Notes: generated from the letters alone by a model not told the origin. 63,879 bases of DNA from Actinomycetota bacterium (GCA_009704945.1 WLDG01000006.1:1-63879), one strand, 5' to 3'. Positions 34,286 through 44,212 are shown, counted from the stretch's first letter. Translations and numbers: made by a program.

Positions 34286-34764
34286 TACTTCTTATAGCTT
34301 TCGTAGCCGGCTGCCAGAACCTTCTCAGCTGCTGCTTTGTTCTGCCAGCCACCAAGCTTTACCCACTTACCCGGCTCAAGATCTTTGTAGCGCTCGAAGA
34401 AGTGCTCAATTTCATTCTTAACCTGCTGCGGAACATCTTGGATGTCCTGGATGTGCATGTAGCGAGGGTCTTTCACCTGCACACACAAAATCTTTTCGTC
34501 TTGACCGCCATCATCTTCCATCAAAAGCATGCCAACTGGTCGAACCTTGATGTGGACGCCTGGGTAAACCGGGTACTCAAGTAGTACCAGAGCATCCAGT
34601 GGGTCGCCGTCGCCGCCCAGGGTTCCCTCAAATGCTCCGTAGTCAACCGGGTAGACAAAGGGGGTGAACAGCACTCGGTCGAGCCAAACCTTGCCAGTCT
34701 CATGGTCAATTTCATACTTATTGCGGCTTCCGCGAGGAATTTCAATAACGACTTCGTAAGACAA
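34285..34764 (-). CDS. ppa: Inorganic pyrophosphatase (family I)
   Basis: Soluble Mg-dependent pyrophosphatase, 159 residues, driving biosynthetic reactions by removing PPi. Family motifs are VVIEIPRGSRNKYE, LDRVLFTPFVYPVDYG and the signature GDGDPLDALVLLEYPVYPG with three metal-binding Asp. KVKDPRY-like VQVKDPRYMHI is also present. The length is typical for the actinobacterial enzyme (about 160). ATG at 34764 has GGAG upstream. It is divergent from tilS with 45 bases between them, an arrangement conserved in actinobacteria. Confidence 0.97.
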   Translation of the reverse strand: MSYEVVIEIPRGSRNKYEIDHETGKVWLDRVLFTPFVYPVDYGAFEGTLGGDGDPLDALVLLEYPVYPGVHIKVRPVGMLLMEDDGGQDEKILCVQVKDPRYMHIQDIQDVPQQVKNEIEHFFERYKDLEPGKWVKLGGWQNKAAAEKVLAAGYESYKK

Positions 34765-34809
34765 GGCTTCTCCTAATTAGGCTTTCAACAAGATTAGCGA
34801 ATAGAAGCC

Positions 34810-35823
34810 ATGCCAGTCAGACCAAGACTCACCCCAGCCATCGCCCAGACCAGACGGGCGGTTAGAGAGGTATTGGCTGAGCTAGCACCTAAGAAGGTAT
34901 TGCTGGCGGTTTCTGGCGGTGCTGATTCGCTAGCGCTGAGCGCGGCTGTGGTGTTTGAGGCTAAAAAACTCAAGGTTGAGATTGCTGCGGCTGTGATTGA
35001 TCACGCTCTGCAACCAAATAGTAAAGCGATTGCCAACCAAGCTGCTGAGCGACTGAGAGCGATTGGCGTGCAAGAAGTGGTGGTCGAGAGGGTAGTAGTA
35101 AGGCAAACCGGTGAAGGCCTTGAAGCAGCAGCTAGAACTGCCAGATATAAAGCATTAGAGAAAATTCGACTTAAGCAAAAAGCAGAATGGATTGTGCTCG
35201 GTCACAACCTAGATGATCAAGCAGAGACAGTTCTGCTGGGGCTTGCGCGTGGATCTGGTCTTAGATCGATTGCTGGGATGAGCGCGATTGATGCTGAGCG
35301 AAGACTGCTCAGACCGCTACTTGATCTGCCAAGGCAAACTTTGCGTCAGGCCTGCGCCGATGCCGGCATTAGCTTCTGGGATGATCCGCATAATGAAGAC
35401 AGCAAATTTGCCAGAGTGCGAGTTAGAAAGTTAGCTGGTGAGCTGGAAAAGAATCTTGGACCAGGCTTTGCTGGGGCTCTGAGTAGAACCGCTGAAAGCG
35501 CTGCGGAGGCGGATGAAGTTGTTACCGATTTGGCAACCAAGTGCGTGAAGAAGGCACTGGTGAAAACCGGCGCTCGCCAGGTTAGTTATCAGGTGGCAAC
35601 GCTGTCGAAGGCTAAGGCTGCGGTTAGAAGAAAAGCACTACATATAATCTGTCAGTCTGCCGGGGCTAAAAACATCTCTAGAACCCAGATCTTGGCACTG
35701 GATGAGCTACTCACCAATTGGCACGGGCAGAAAAAGAGCAGCCTTTCTGGCATTACAGTAGAGCGAGTGGCAAACCAGCTGGTTGTCAAAAGCACCAAAC
35801 CACTAACCCCAGGAGCCTGCTAG
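34810..35823 (+). CDS. tilS: tRNA(Ile)-lysidine synthase
   Basis: Modifies C34 of tRNA-Ile(CAU) to lysidine so it reads AUA. The 337 residues contain the N-type ATP-pyrophosphatase P-loop [17 protein letters not shown], then [30 protein letters not shown] and [12 protein letters not shown], all typical. The C-terminal region is short and lacks the large second domain of the E. coli protein, as usual for actinobacteria. Its TAG shares a base with the GTG of hpt. It opens a long plus-strand series through clpC. Confidence 0.95.
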   Translation: MPVRPRLTPAIAQTRRAVREVLAELAPKKVLLAVSGGADSLALSAAVVFEAKKLKVEIAAAVIDHALQPNSKAIANQAAERLRAIGVQEVVVERVVVRQTGEGLEAAARTARYKALEKIRLKQKAEWIVLGHNLDDQAETVLLGLARGSGLRSIAGMSAIDAERRLLRPLLDLPRQTLRQACADAGISFWDDPHNEDSKFARVRVRKLAGELEKNLGPGFAGALSRTAESAAEADEVVTDLATKCVKKALVKTGARQVSYQVATLSKAKAAVRRKALHIICQSAGAKNISRTQILALDELLTNWHGQKKSSLSGITVERVANQLVVKSTKPLTPGAC

Positions 35824-36368
35824 TGCAGTTGAATCACCCTGACATTCAAGAGGTATTAGTAACCGCTGAACAAATCCAGGTTCGGGTTGCTGAATTGGCT
35901 AGTGAAATCTCTGATTACTACCGCGATAAGAATGTGCTGCTGTTAGGCGTTCTCAAGGGAGCGGTTCCATTCATGGCAGATCTTTCTAGAGCGATGGACA
36001 TTCCTATCCAGCAAGACTGGATGGCAGTTTCTTCCTACGGCTCTGGCACCGTTTCTTCTGGAGTGGTGAGGATCTTGAAGGATTTGGACGCTGATATAAA
36101 GGACAGAGATGTCTTGATAGTTGAGGACATCCTGGACTCTGGGCTGACCCTGTCCTGGCTAACTTCTAACTTGAGAGCTCGCGGTGCTGCCAGCGTTGAG
36201 ATTGTGACCCTTCTCAGGAAACCGGAAGCTGCAAAGGTAAAGATAGCTGTCCGATGGGTGGGCTTTGATATCCCAAACGCATTTGTGGTCGGCTACGGGC
36301 TTGACTTCAATGAGAACTACCGATCACTTGATGGAGTTGGAATTCTTTCTCCATCCGTATATAGCTAA
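35823..36368 (+). CDS. hpt: Hypoxanthine phosphoribosyltransferase
   Basis: Purine salvage enzyme joining hypoxanthine or guanine to PRPP. GTG at 35823 is chosen, giving [19 protein letters not shown] with AGGAG seven to eleven bases upstream; longer readings overlap tilS and are not family-like. The resulting 181 residues match the family. The PRPP motif is [17 protein letters not shown] and the catalytic flexible loop has [11 protein letters not shown]. The ending [11 protein letters not shown] is typical. It is coupled to tilS and followed after nine bases by ftsH. Confidence 0.96.
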   Translation: MQLNHPDIQEVLVTAEQIQVRVAELASEISDYYRDKNVLLLGVLKGAVPFMADLSRAMDIPIQQDWMAVSSYGSGTVSSGVVRILKDLDADIKDRDVLIVEDILDSGLTLSWLTSNLRARGAASVEIVTLLRKPEAAKVKIAVRWVGFDIPNAFVVGYGLDFNENYRSLDGVGILSPSVYS

Positions 36369-36377
36369 AGGTTTTGA

Positions 36378-38360
36378 ATGACTGAAAAGAAGCAAGAGAA
36401 CCAGACCAAGCTCAAGAAGTTCCTGCGCGGACCTTGGCTTTGGATTGGCGCTGCTCTGATTGTTGTGTTTGTTGGTTCATCGCTGATGAACACCGAGCAG
36501 TTCACCAAGGTTGACACCCAGGTTGGTCTAGAGATGATCTCTTCTGGTCAAGCCGAGAAGGTGACCATCTTTGATGGTGATCAAAGAGTAGATGTTGTTC
36601 TTCGCAATCCAGATGCTGAATTTGGCAAGCAGGTTCAGTTCTACTTTGTTTCTGGTCGAGCTTCTGCGGTTGCAGAAATCGTTGCTGAATCAAACATTTC
36701 TCAAGGCTGGAGCGATGAAGTTCCAAACACGCCTTGGATTTTGGCGCTGCTTGGATCACTTCTTCCATTCATCATCATTCTGGCTCTGTTCTGGTTCTTG
36801 ATGAGCTCGATGGCCGGTGGTGGCCGCGGGGTAATGCAATTTGGTAAGTCCAGAGCAAAACTGGTCAATAAAGAAATGAGCAAGATCACATTTGCTGATG
36901 TTGCTGGCATTGACGAGGCAATCGAAGAACTAAATGAAATTAAAGAGTTTTTGAAGAGCCCTAAGAAGTTCCAGGACATGGGAGCAAAGATCCCGCACGG
37001 TGTTTTGCTTTATGGTCCTCCGGGAACCGGTAAGACTCTGATTGCTAAGGCAGTTGCTGGAGAAGCTGGAGTTCCCTTCTTCTCGATCTCCGGTTCTGAT
37101 TTTGTTGAAATGTTTGTCGGTGTTGGTGCATCGCGTGTTAGAGATTTGTTCGAACAGGCTAAGCAATCAGCGCCAGCCATCATCTTTGTTGATGAGATTG
37201 ATGCAGTTGGTCGTCACCGTGGAACTGGTATTGGTGGCGGTAATGATGAGCGGGAGCAAACCCTAAATCAGTTGCTAGTTGAAATGGATGGCTTTGATAC
37301 CTCTACCAACGTCATTTTGATTGCCGCTACTAACCGTCCTGATGTTCTAGATCCAGCGCTGCTTCGTCCAGGTCGCTTCGACCGACAGGTTGGCGTCAGC
37401 GCACCAGATCTAAAAGGACGCGAGCAGATTCTGGCAGTGCATGCCAAGAACAAGCCGCTGGCCGAAAAGGTTGACCTGGCTTTGGTTGCTAGGCGCACCC
37501 CCGGCTTTACCGGTGCCGATCTTGCGAATGTTCTCAACGAGGCAGCGCTGCTAGCTGCACGACTAGATAAAAAGAAGATTGACGACGAAACCATTGACGA
37601 GGCAATCGATCGAGTAATCGGTGGTCCGCAGCGCAAGAGCGCAGTCATGAAAGACCACGAGCGGCTAGTTACCGCCTATCACGAAGCTGGTCACGCACTG
37701 GTTGCTGGAGCTGCCAACTACTCAGATCCAGTTACCAAGATCACAATTTTGCCGCGTGGAAGAGCACTCGGTTACACCATGGTTATGCCGCTAGAGGACC
37801 GCTACTCGATTAGCCGTAATCAGCTGCTGGATCAGATTGCCTATGCACTGGGTGGCCGCATCGCAGAAGAAATTGTTTTTAAAGATCCCACCACTGGTGC
37901 ATCCAACGACTTTGAGAAGGCAACTTCGATTGCAAGAACCATGGTCACCAAATATGGAATGAGCGCGAAGGTCGGATCAATTTCGCTCGGTAGTGGAAAC
38001 GCTGAACCATTCCTCGGTCGCGAACTTGCTACCACGCGTGATTGGTCAAACGAGATGGCACAGATTGTCGACAACGAGGTTCGTGCCATCTTGGATCAGG
38101 CAATGGACGAGGCTTACAAAGCCCTCAGCACCAACCGTGCTGTTCTTGACCAGCTGGCCAAGGAACTACTTGAAAAAGAAACTCTGAACCAAGATCAGAT
38201 TGCAGTTATTTTCAAAAAGGTAAAGAAGCTGCCAAAGCGTGCTACCTGGCGCTCATCCACCAAGCGTGCAGTTTCAGCACGCGGCCCGATTGCGGTTCCA
38301 AAGCGCAAAGAGGTAACTGAAAAGCGAAAGAGCAAGGATGCAGACCGACCGAATTCGTGA
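36378..38360 (+). CDS. ftsH: ATP-dependent zinc metalloprotease FtsH
   Basis: Membrane-bound AAA+ protease of 660 residues that degrades unfolded and short-lived membrane and cytosolic proteins. Two membrane helices flank an extracellular part (about 18-37 and 120-142). The AAA+ module has Walker A GPPGTGKT, Walker [12 protein letters not shown] and the pore [15 protein letters not shown], plus the second-region [21 protein letters not shown]. The zinc-binding HEAGH is in [13 protein letters not shown]. The C-terminal 40 residues are very basic and low-complexity. folE begins inside its last 23 bases. Confidence 0.97.
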   Translation: MTEKKQENQTKLKKFLRGPWLWIGAALIVVFVGSSLMNTEQFTKVDTQVGLEMISSGQAEKVTIFDGDQRVDVVLRNPDAEFGKQVQFYFVSGRASAVAEIVAESNISQGWSDEVPNTPWILALLGSLLPFIIILALFWFLMSSMAGGGRGVMQFGKSRAKLVNKEMSKITFADVAGIDEAIEELNEIKEFLKSPKKFQDMGAKIPHGVLLYGPPGTGKTLIAKAVAGEAGVPFFSISGSDFVEMFVGVGASRVRDLFEQAKQSAPAIIFVDEIDAVGRHRGTGIGGGNDEREQTLNQLLVEMDGFDTSTNVILIAATNRPDVLDPALLRPGRFDRQVGVSAPDLKGREQILAVHAKNKPLAEKVDLALVARRTPGFTGADLANVLNEAALLAARLDKKKIDDETIDEAIDRVIGGPQRKSAVMKDHERLVTAYHEAGHALVAGAANYSDPVTKITILPRGRALGYTMVMPLEDRYSISRNQLLDQIAYALGGRIAEEIVFKDPTTGASNDFEKATSIARTMVTKYGMSAKVGSISLGSGNAEPFLGRELATTRDWSNEMAQIVDNEVRAILDQAMDEAYKALSTNRAVLDQLAKELLEKETLNQDQIAVIFKKVKKLPKRATWRSSTKRAVSARGPIAVPKRKEVTEKRKSKDADRPNS

Positions 38361-38895
38361 TGCGGTCCGCGAGCTTCTGATTGCAATTGGTGAAAATCCA
38401 GATAGACCAGAGCTAAGTCAGACTCCGCAGAAGGTAGCTGAGGCATATGCCAGCTTCTTTCGTGGCATTGGACAAGATCCGCACGCTGCTCTTTCACAAA
38501 CCATGCCTGCGCAAAATACCGAACTGGTGATGCTGAAAGACATAGAACTGGTTTCGATTTGTGAGCATCACCTGCTTCCCTTTACTGGTTTTGCACACAT
38601 CGCCTATTTGCCAAGCGAAAACATTGTTGGTTTAGGCAGACTGGCTAACCTGGTGGAGATTCTCTCCGCTCGTCCGCAGTTGCAGGAAAATCTCACTAAT
38701 CAAATTGCGGATGCGATTGAAAAAGCACTCACACCCAAGGGTGTGCTGGTTGTCATCGAAGCGAAACACCAGTGCGTGGCATCGCGTGGCGCTCGTCAGC
38801 CGGAGGTCAACACCATCACTCTTGCTAGTCGCGGAGCCTATAACGACGTTGCGCAGCGCCAGGAGGCGATGGCGCTACTTTCGGTTTCAGCATGA
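38338..38895 (+). CDS. folE: GTP cyclohydrolase I
   Basis: First enzyme of folate synthesis, GTP to 7,8-dihydroneopterin triphosphate, a zinc-dependent decamer. The 185 residues carry [22 protein letters not shown] with the zinc-binding Cys and His, and [15 protein letters not shown] with the second Cys. The ATG lies within the end of ftsH and is preceded by AAAGAGCAAGG. It starts a folE-folP-folB-folK series with four-base overlaps. The length is near the family's common 180-220. Confidence 0.97.
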   Translation: MQTDRIRDAVRELLIAIGENPDRPELSQTPQKVAEAYASFFRGIGQDPHAALSQTMPAQNTELVMLKDIELVSICEHHLLPFTGFAHIAYLPSENIVGLGRLANLVEILSARPQLQENLTNQIADAIEKALTPKGVLVVIEAKHQCVASRGARQPEVNTITLASRGAYNDVAQRQEAMALLSVSA

Positions 38896-39722
38896 GCTGG
38901 CAGAAACCCAAAGTGATGGGAGTGATTAATGTCACTCCAGATTCTTTCAGCGACGGCGGTCAATTCCTCTCACTTGAGAATGCTCTAGAGCAAGCAAAAC
39001 TTTTGGTTTCGCAAGGCGCAGAAATTCTTGATGTTGGTGGTGAATCAACCAGACCAGGAGCCGGTCGAATAACCATTCAGGAAGAGCAGGCGAGAGTCTT
39101 GCCTGTTATAAACGCAATCAAGAAAGAACTTTCGGTGTTGGTCTCGATTGACACCTTGAATTCAGAGACTGCTCGAAGAGCCATTGAAGCTGGAGCGGAC
39201 ATAGTGAATGACGTCTCTGGTGGCCTAGCTGATCCTGCAATGTCTTTAGCTATTGCACCAACCAACTGTCTTTACGTCCTTGGACACTGGCGCGGATTTT
39301 CCGATGTCATGGATGAGCGAGCCCAGTATTCCGATGTTGCAAGAGAAGTGGTCGCTGAACTGGCTGAGCAGGTTTCAATGGCGGTGGCCAGTGGGATATC
39401 GCGCGATCGAATCATTGTTGATCCTGGTTTGGGTTTTGCCAAAGACATGCAACAGAACTGGGATCTAGTGGCAAGGCTGGATGAGCTCAAGAAACTAGAG
39501 CTGCCTATCCTGGTTGGCGCATCCCGCAAACGATTTATTGCCCATGCTCTCGATAAAGAGAACCCACAATCAGTTGACCACGCCAGAAGAGATGTCGCGA
39601 CCGCTGTCCTGACAGCACTGCTGCTTCAGCGCAAGCTCTGGGGGGTAAGGGTGCACAACGTGCAGACCACCGTTGATGCGATTAGCGTGGTAGCGGCGCT
39701 AAAGGAAGCAGAAGACAAGTGA
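38892..39722 (+). CDS. folP: Dihydropteroate synthase
   Basis: Condenses 7,8-dihydropterin pyrophosphate with p-aminobenzoate; the sulfonamide target. The 276-residue TIM barrel begins with KVMGVINVTPDSFSDGG, the first signature, followed by ILDVGGESTRPGA, SIDTLNSETARRAIEAGADI, and VDPGLGFAKDMQQN. All substrate-binding positions look standard. It overlaps folE by four bases at the start and folB by four at the end. LVGASRKRF near 210-220 is the late phosphate-binding motif. Confidence 0.97.
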   Translation: MSWQKPKVMGVINVTPDSFSDGGQFLSLENALEQAKLLVSQGAEILDVGGESTRPGAGRITIQEEQARVLPVINAIKKELSVLVSIDTLNSETARRAIEAGADIVNDVSGGLADPAMSLAIAPTNCLYVLGHWRGFSDVMDERAQYSDVAREVVAELAEQVSMAVASGISRDRIIVDPGLGFAKDMQQNWDLVARLDELKKLELPILVGASRKRFIAHALDKENPQSVDHARRDVATAVLTALLLQRKLWGVRVHNVQTTVDAISVVAALKEAEDK

Positions 39723-40081
39723 TTTATAAGGTGCGGATTGATGGCTTGAAAGTCTTCGCCTATCACGGAGTGCTGCAACACGAAAAAGACTACGGCCAGG
39801 ATTTCTTCATCGATGCGCACCTCGATGTTGAAGCCGGTAACGAAGACAGCATTTCATCAACCGTTTCCTATGCCAGCGTTGCCGATGAGATTGTCAGAGT
39901 TGCAACACAGAATAAATTTGACCTAATCGAGACCTTGGCTAATGAAGTTAGCAAGGCAGTGCTCGCGCTTGATCCAAGAGTCTTGCGAGCGACCATAACG
40001 ATTCATAAACCTTCAGCACCAATCGGACATGAGATCAGAGATGTTTCGGTCACGATTTCTGGAGCTCGTGGTGAAAGCTAG
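39719..40081 (+). CDS. folB: Dihydroneopterin aldolase
   Basis: Cleaves dihydroneopterin to 6-hydroxymethyl-dihydropterin and glycolaldehyde. The 120 residues contain FAYHGVLQHEKDYGQDFFIDAHLDV, matching the family's conserved start with the catalytic region. VSYASVADEIVRV and LIETLANEV also match, with the pterin-binding Glu. GTG at 39719 overlaps folP. The end overlaps folK. Standard length. Confidence 0.95.
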   Translation: MIYKVRIDGLKVFAYHGVLQHEKDYGQDFFIDAHLDVEAGNEDSISSTVSYASVADEIVRVATQNKFDLIETLANEVSKAVLALDPRVLRATITIHKPSAPIGHEIRDVSVTISGARGES

Positions 40082-40544
40082 AGCCGTCCTGGCACTGGGC
40101 AGCAACTTGGGCAATCGAGAAGAAAATCTCAACCAAGCCCTCGAGCAAATAAAAAACTTTTCGGATAGTGAATTACTAGCGGTTTCATCATTTCACGAGA
40201 CCGTCGCGCTAACTGAAGCTGGTGAAGATGAGACCAAGCCAAGCTATCTAAATGCCGTCGCAATTCTTGAGACTGGTTTGACGGTTGAAAAACTTTTCTT
40301 GAAGACTTCAGATCTAGAACAGCAGTTGGGCCGAGTCCGCGAAACTAAGTGGCAAGACCGAACCATTGACGTTGATTTAATTTCTTTTGGTGAGTTGGAG
40401 CTGGTGACTCAGCAGTTAACCATTCCGCATCCAAGAGCGCACGAAAGATTATTTGTACTAAAACCATGGCTTGAAGTCGAACCTTCGGCACAGCTGGTTG
40501 GCTTTGGAGCGATTCAAGATTTGGTTTCGAGGTTAGAAAAATGA
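40071..40544 (+). CDS. folK: HPPK (hydroxymethyl-dihydropterin pyrophosphokinase)
   Basis: Transfers pyrophosphate from ATP to 6-hydroxymethyl-dihydropterin. GTG at 40071 (VKARAVLALGSNLGNREENL) is chosen because the family begins just before LALGSNLG. This gives 157 residues and an 11-base overlap with folB. Further motifs are QQLGRVRETKWQDRTIDVDLI with the metal-binding Asp pair and IPHPRAHERLFVLKPW. A longer reading from 40029 is not supported. It overlaps the next gene by four bases. Confidence 0.95.
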   Translation: MKARAVLALGSNLGNREENLNQALEQIKNFSDSELLAVSSFHETVALTEAGEDETKPSYLNAVAILETGLTVEKLFLKTSDLEQQLGRVRETKWQDRTIDVDLISFGELELVTQQLTIPHPRAHERLFVLKPWLEVEPSAQLVGFGAIQDLVSRLEK

Positions 40545-41014
40545 GATCACTGCCACCAACTCAACTTCTACTCTTTCTAGCAATCGGTTTAGTGGCGGGA
40601 TTAAGTTCATCGCAGCTAGCAACCGGGTTGGGTTACAGCTTCTTAGTTAGCCCCAACTCATTGCTACTTGTTTTGCCACTGATTGCGATAGCTATTTACA
40701 TTGCGAGCTATCCGATATACCGCTACCGGAAAAAAGCTGAAAAGTTTGAACCTGGACCGAGGCCAACCAGACCCAACCCCTTCTTTGCTTTTCGCGTTTT
40801 AGTCGTGGCTAGAGCGGTGGCTTTGACCGGTTCTTTGTTTGCGGGCTGGCATTTAGGGCAGCTGATGTGGTTGATTAGTTTCAGCGTTGCACCAGTTGGA
40901 CTAGTAGTTCCAACACTGCTGGGACTGCTGGGCAGCGCGAGTATGCTCGGTGGCGGATTGCTGGCTGAATTCAACTGCCGAGCTCCGAAAGATCCTGGTG
41001 AGGGGGCAGAGTGA
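40541..41014 (+). CDS. DUF3180 family membrane protein
   Basis: A 157-residue integral membrane protein with four predicted helices: about 8-28, 39-58, 85-105 and 110-140. An arginine/proline-rich cytosolic loop lies between the second and third (RYRKKAEKFEPGPRPTRPNPFFAFRVL). This layout and its place directly after folK match the actinobacterial DUF3180 family. Its function is unknown. It overlaps folK and the next gene by four bases each, so it is produced with folate and pantothenate enzymes. Confidence 0.88.
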   Translation: MRSLPPTQLLLFLAIGLVAGLSSSQLATGLGYSFLVSPNSLLLVLPLIAIAIYIASYPIYRYRKKAEKFEPGPRPTRPNPFFAFRVLVVARAVALTGSLFAGWHLGQLMWLISFSVAPVGLVVPTLLGLLGSASMLGGGLLAEFNCRAPKDPGEGAE

Positions 41015-41700
41015 AGATAGGCGTTATTGGCAATGAGCCAGCCGGTCCGGTTCTGGCCAAGGCTTGGGCTAATGCAGGTCACGATTTAGTCGGAGTTTAT
41101 GTTGAGACACCAGCGGCAATCGATCGCGTTGAAGCTCTGTTGCCAGATGTTCCAATTGCTCCAATGGCAGCAGTTGTTGAAGCTGCAGAACTAATCATTC
41201 TTGCCATTCCACCAGCCGACATCGATCTAACCGTGGCGGGCCTTGCTGATATGCAACTGTTTGGTCCGAGAAAAATTGTTTTGCATCTTTCCCCGCATCG
41301 CGGTTACGGAGTTCTAGCAGACGCAGCGCAGCAGGGAGCGATTCCAATCGCGATGCATCCGCTGATGCACTTCACTGGCACATCGATGGACATCACAGTG
41401 ATGAAGGGCGCAACCTTTGTCGTTTCCACTCCTGATACCTATCGAGCGATAGCCCAGGCACTCGTGATTGAGATTGGTGCAGAGCCGTTTGAACTCACAG
41501 AGTTTCAAAGAGCTGCCTATGCTGAAGCATTTGAGGTTGCTAGAGATTTCTCCTCATTAGTTGTTCAGCAGGCGATGGGAATTCTTGCTGAGTCAGAGGT
41601 TTCACACCCAGCACAACTAATTGGACCGGTGGTTCGCAGTGCGGTGGACGATGCGCTCGCGACACCGATTCAACCAATAGATCCGCGAGATGCTCAGTGA
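41011..41700 (+). CDS. Rossmann-fold / DUF2520 dehydrogenase-like protein
   Basis: A 229-residue protein with an N-terminal NAD(P)-binding Rossmann fold (KIGVIGNEPAGPVLAKAWANAGH) and a C-terminal helical domain of the DUF2520 type (ELTEFQRAAYAEAFEVARDF). The middle has AMHPLMHFTGTSMDI, a segment seen in this family near panC. In actinobacteria such genes regularly precede panC; a ketopantoate-reductase-like role has been suggested for the neighbourhood but is not established. The first glycine motif GxxxxG is weak for NAD binding (GNEPAG). GTG start, four-base overlaps on both sides. Confidence 0.82.
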   Translation: MKIGVIGNEPAGPVLAKAWANAGHDLVGVYVETPAAIDRVEALLPDVPIAPMAAVVEAAELIILAIPPADIDLTVAGLADMQLFGPRKIVLHLSPHRGYGVLADAAQQGAIPIAMHPLMHFTGTSMDITVMKGATFVVSTPDTYRAIAQALVIEIGAEPFELTEFQRAAYAEAFEVARDFSSLVVQQAMGILAESEVSHPAQLIGPVVRSAVDDALATPIQPIDPRDAQ

Positions 41701-42545
41701 TTCTTTGTCACACCGTGAAAGAATTAGCTCAGGCGGTTAGCCAAGCTAAGGCGGAGGGAAACTCAATCGGCTTTATCCCAACCATGGGTGCATTGCACGA
41801 AGGTCATCTCTCATTAGTTCGCGCGGCTCAGGCCAATCAAAACTTCACAATTGTTTCGGTATTTGTCAATCCATTGCAGTTTGGTGAGAAAGATGATTTC
41901 AATTCCTATCCCAGAACTCTTGGAGTTGATGCCAGGCTGCTAACTGATGCTGGAGTTGATGTTTTGTTTGCACCAAACCTGGCAGAAGTTTTTCCCGCAG
42001 ATTTGGATTTGGCGGAGCCGGTGCCGGGATCTATTGCGGAAAAGTTCGAGGGCGAGTTTCGACCCGGACACTTTGCTGGGATGCTGAAGGTCGTAAGTCG
42101 ACTGTTTGATTTGGTGGCGCCTGACTATGCATACTTCGGAGAAAAAGATGCTCAGCAGCTAGCACTAGTGAAACAAATGGTGAGCGAACAAATCACAGCT
42201 GGCAGACGAGAGCCCATGCGGGTGGTGAGTTGCCCAACTATTCGCGATGAGCACGGGCTTGCTTTATCGAGCCGTAACTCCAGACTCTCGGAAGCTGAAA
42301 TATTAATTTCACGAAGTCTGCAGCAGGCTCTTCTAGCGGGAGCCAGCGCAGGGAAGAAGCGAGAGCAGATCCTCTCAGCTGCCAAGGCACAGCTGTCTGC
42401 CGAGGCTAGACTTGAGTACCTGGAGCTTGTGGATCCACAAAGCTTTGAGGTAGTTGAACAACTTCCTGCGGGCGGCGGTTTATTGATAATCGCTGCTTGG
42501 GTGGGAGATGTGAGACTGATCGATAACTTATTGATTGGCGGATAG
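41697..42545 (+). CDS. panC: Pantothenate synthetase
   Basis: Joins pantoate and beta-alanine with ATP through pantoyl-adenylate. The 282 residues show GFIPTMGALHEGHLSLVRAA with the HxGH nucleotide signature, VSVFVNPLQFGEKDD, and YFGEKDAQQLALVKQM. The KMSKS-like region is RDEHGLALSSRNSRLS. Typical length. It overlaps the preceding gene by four bases and lysS follows within two bases. panB and panD are not in the window. Confidence 0.97.
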   Translation: MILCHTVKELAQAVSQAKAEGNSIGFIPTMGALHEGHLSLVRAAQANQNFTIVSVFVNPLQFGEKDDFNSYPRTLGVDARLLTDAGVDVLFAPNLAEVFPADLDLAEPVPGSIAEKFEGEFRPGHFAGMLKVVSRLFDLVAPDYAYFGEKDAQQLALVKQMVSEQITAGRREPMRVVSCPTIRDEHGLALSSRNSRLSEAEILISRSLQQALLAGASAGKKREQILSAAKAQLSAEARLEYLELVDPQSFEVVEQLPAGGGLLIIAAWVGDVRLIDNLLIGG

Positions 42546-42546
42546 C

Positions 42547-44025
42547 GTGAGCGAAGATTACGAATCCGAGCTACCGGAACAAATTGCCTTCCGCATGGCA
42601 AAGCGCGAAAAGCTCAATGAACTATCTGATGCCTATCCCGTAGCGCTGCCAATCACTCACACTATTGAAGCCGTAAAGGCTCACTATCCAAATCTGGAAG
42701 CAGACATAACTACTGGTGACCAGGTGGCACTGGCTGGCCGAATTATGTTTTTGCGCAACACTGGCAAGCTTTGCTTCGCGACTTTGCAATCTGGTACCGG
42801 CGAGCGCATCCAAGCCATGCTTTCTTTAGACAAGGTCGGCGAAGAACAATTGGAGCTCTGGAAAGAGCTCGTTGATTTAGGTGATCACGTTTTTGTGGCC
42901 GGTGAGATTATCACCAGCAAACGCGGAGAGCTTTCTGTTCTCGCGAGCGAGTGGAAAATGGCAGCGAAGACTCTGCGTCCGATGCCGAACTTGCATAACG
43001 AACTTGAAGAAGAGTTTCGAGTTCGTCACCGCTATATAGATCTAATTGTTCGTGATCGCGCTAGAGAAGTTGTGAAGATTCGCTCTGAAGTGATGCAGTC
43101 GCTCAGAAGCACATTTGCAAATCAGGCCTACACTGAGATTGAAACCCCGATGCTGCAGGTCATGCACGGTGGAGCATCTGCCAGACCGTTCAAGACTCAC
43201 TCCAATGCTTTTGATACAGAGCTTTATCTTCGTATTGCACCTGAGCTTTTCCTAAAGCGCGCAGTGGTTGGTGGATTGGAAAGAGTATTCGAAATCAATC
43301 GCAACTTCCGCAACGAGGGTGCTGATAGAACTCACTCACCTGAGTTTGCGATGCTGGAAGCATACGAGGCTTATGGCGATTACAACTCGATGATGGTTCT
43401 GACCCAGCAGCTAATTCAAAATGCTGCGATGGACGTTCTTGGAACACACCAGGTTGTTTTGGAAGATGGAGAAATCAATGACCTGGGTGGTCAATGGGAT
43501 CGAATTTCTTTGTTCGGCTCACTCTCTGCCGCGGTTGGTGAAGAAGTGACTTCAGAAACTCCAATTGCAAACCTCAAGAAAATTGCTGACAAAGTTGAAA
43601 TTGAAATCGATCACCCGCTGCACGGTAAGTATGTCGAAGAGCTTTGGGAGCACTTTGTTAAGCCAACTCTGAGCAAACCAACCTTTGTAATGGACTTCCC
43701 AGTTGACACCTCTCCGCTAACTCGTGATCACCGAAGCCAAAAAGGCGTGGTTGAGAAGTGGGATCTTTATGTCAGAGGTTTTGAGCAGGCCACCGGTTAC
43801 TCAGAGCTAGTTGATCCGGTTGTTCAGCGTGAGAGATTTACCAAGCAGGCTGAGCTTGCGGCAAAGGGTGATCCAGAAGCAATGCGACTAGACGAGGAAT
43901 TCCTCAAGGCTTTGGAATTCGGCATGCCACCGAGCGGCGGCATGGGAATGGGCATTGATCGATTGTTGATGTCCCTAACCGGTCTTGGAATTAGGGAAAC
44001 AATTTTGTTCCCGCTGGTTAAGTAG
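42547..44025 (+). CDS. lysS: Lysyl-tRNA synthetase (class II)
   Basis: Charges tRNA-Lys, 492 residues from GTG at 42547 (VSEDYESELPEQIAFRMAKREKL), just after the panC stop with GGCGGA upstream. A TTG four codons earlier is possible but would overlap panC. The N-terminal OB fold (about 55-150) binds the anticodon. Class II motifs are seen: motif 2 in FEINRNFRNEGADRTHSPEF and motif 3 in GGMGMGIDRLLMSLTG. The ending RETILFPLVK is typical for LysRS. Nothing is truncated. Confidence 0.97.
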   Translation: MSEDYESELPEQIAFRMAKREKLNELSDAYPVALPITHTIEAVKAHYPNLEADITTGDQVALAGRIMFLRNTGKLCFATLQSGTGERIQAMLSLDKVGEEQLELWKELVDLGDHVFVAGEIITSKRGELSVLASEWKMAAKTLRPMPNLHNELEEEFRVRHRYIDLIVRDRAREVVKIRSEVMQSLRSTFANQAYTEIETPMLQVMHGGASARPFKTHSNAFDTELYLRIAPELFLKRAVVGGLERVFEINRNFRNEGADRTHSPEFAMLEAYEAYGDYNSMMVLTQQLIQNAAMDVLGTHQVVLEDGEINDLGGQWDRISLFGSLSAAVGEEVTSETPIANLKKIADKVEIEIDHPLHGKYVEELWEHFVKPTLSKPTFVMDFPVDTSPLTRDHRSQKGVVEKWDLYVRGFEQATGYSELVDPVVQRERFTKQAELAAKGDPEAMRLDEEFLKALEFGMPPSGGMGMGIDRLLMSLTGLGIRETILFPLVK

Positions 44026-44029
44026 TGAT

Positions 44030-44212
44030 ATGACCAACAACCTGCTGCTAGATGCGCTGATCTCATTGATTCCACCTGCTTTGGTGGGGGTCCTGTTCTG
44101 GGTCATGCTGCGCTCAATCTTGAGGGCAGACCAGAAAGAACGCGACACCTACGCCCAGATTGAGGCGGAAGAGCGGGCTAAGCGCACTAACGCCTTGGGC
44201 GAACAGCCCTAG
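44030..44212 (+). CDS. Small single-helix membrane protein between lysS and clpC
   Basis: A 60-residue protein with one hydrophobic helix (about 8-29, ISLIPPALVGVLFWVMLRSIL) followed by a charged helical tail (RADQKERDTYAQIEAEERAKR). Small proteins of this kind often occur between lysS and clpC in Microbacteriaceae. The ATG at 44030 lies four bases after the lysS stop. Function unknown; the tail could form a short coiled coil. It is too short for family assignment. Confidence 0.65.
   Translation: MTNNLLLDALISLIPPALVGVLFWVMLRSILRADQKERDTYAQIEAEERAKRTNALGEQP
44187..44205 (-). promoter_or_regulatory. ClgR-like box upstream of clpC
   Basis: On the minus strand 44204-44191 reads GTTCGC-CCAAG-GCG, fitting the GTTCGC-N5-GCG pattern that I recall for ClgR, the actinobacterial activator of clp genes. 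It lies 63-76 bases upstream of the clpC start, overlapping the end of the small upstream gene. The pattern is short, so chance cannot be excluded. Confidence 0.45.

Noticed and set aside
35718-35822. Longer N-terminus for hpt
   Set aside because: The extra 35 residues overlap tilS and are unlike hypoxanthine phosphoribosyltransferases.
41011-41700. Ketopantoate reductase (panE) call for the Rossmann protein before panC
   Set aside because: Context is suggestive, but the C-terminal domain is DUF2520-like and the nucleotide motif is atypical, so no function was assigned.
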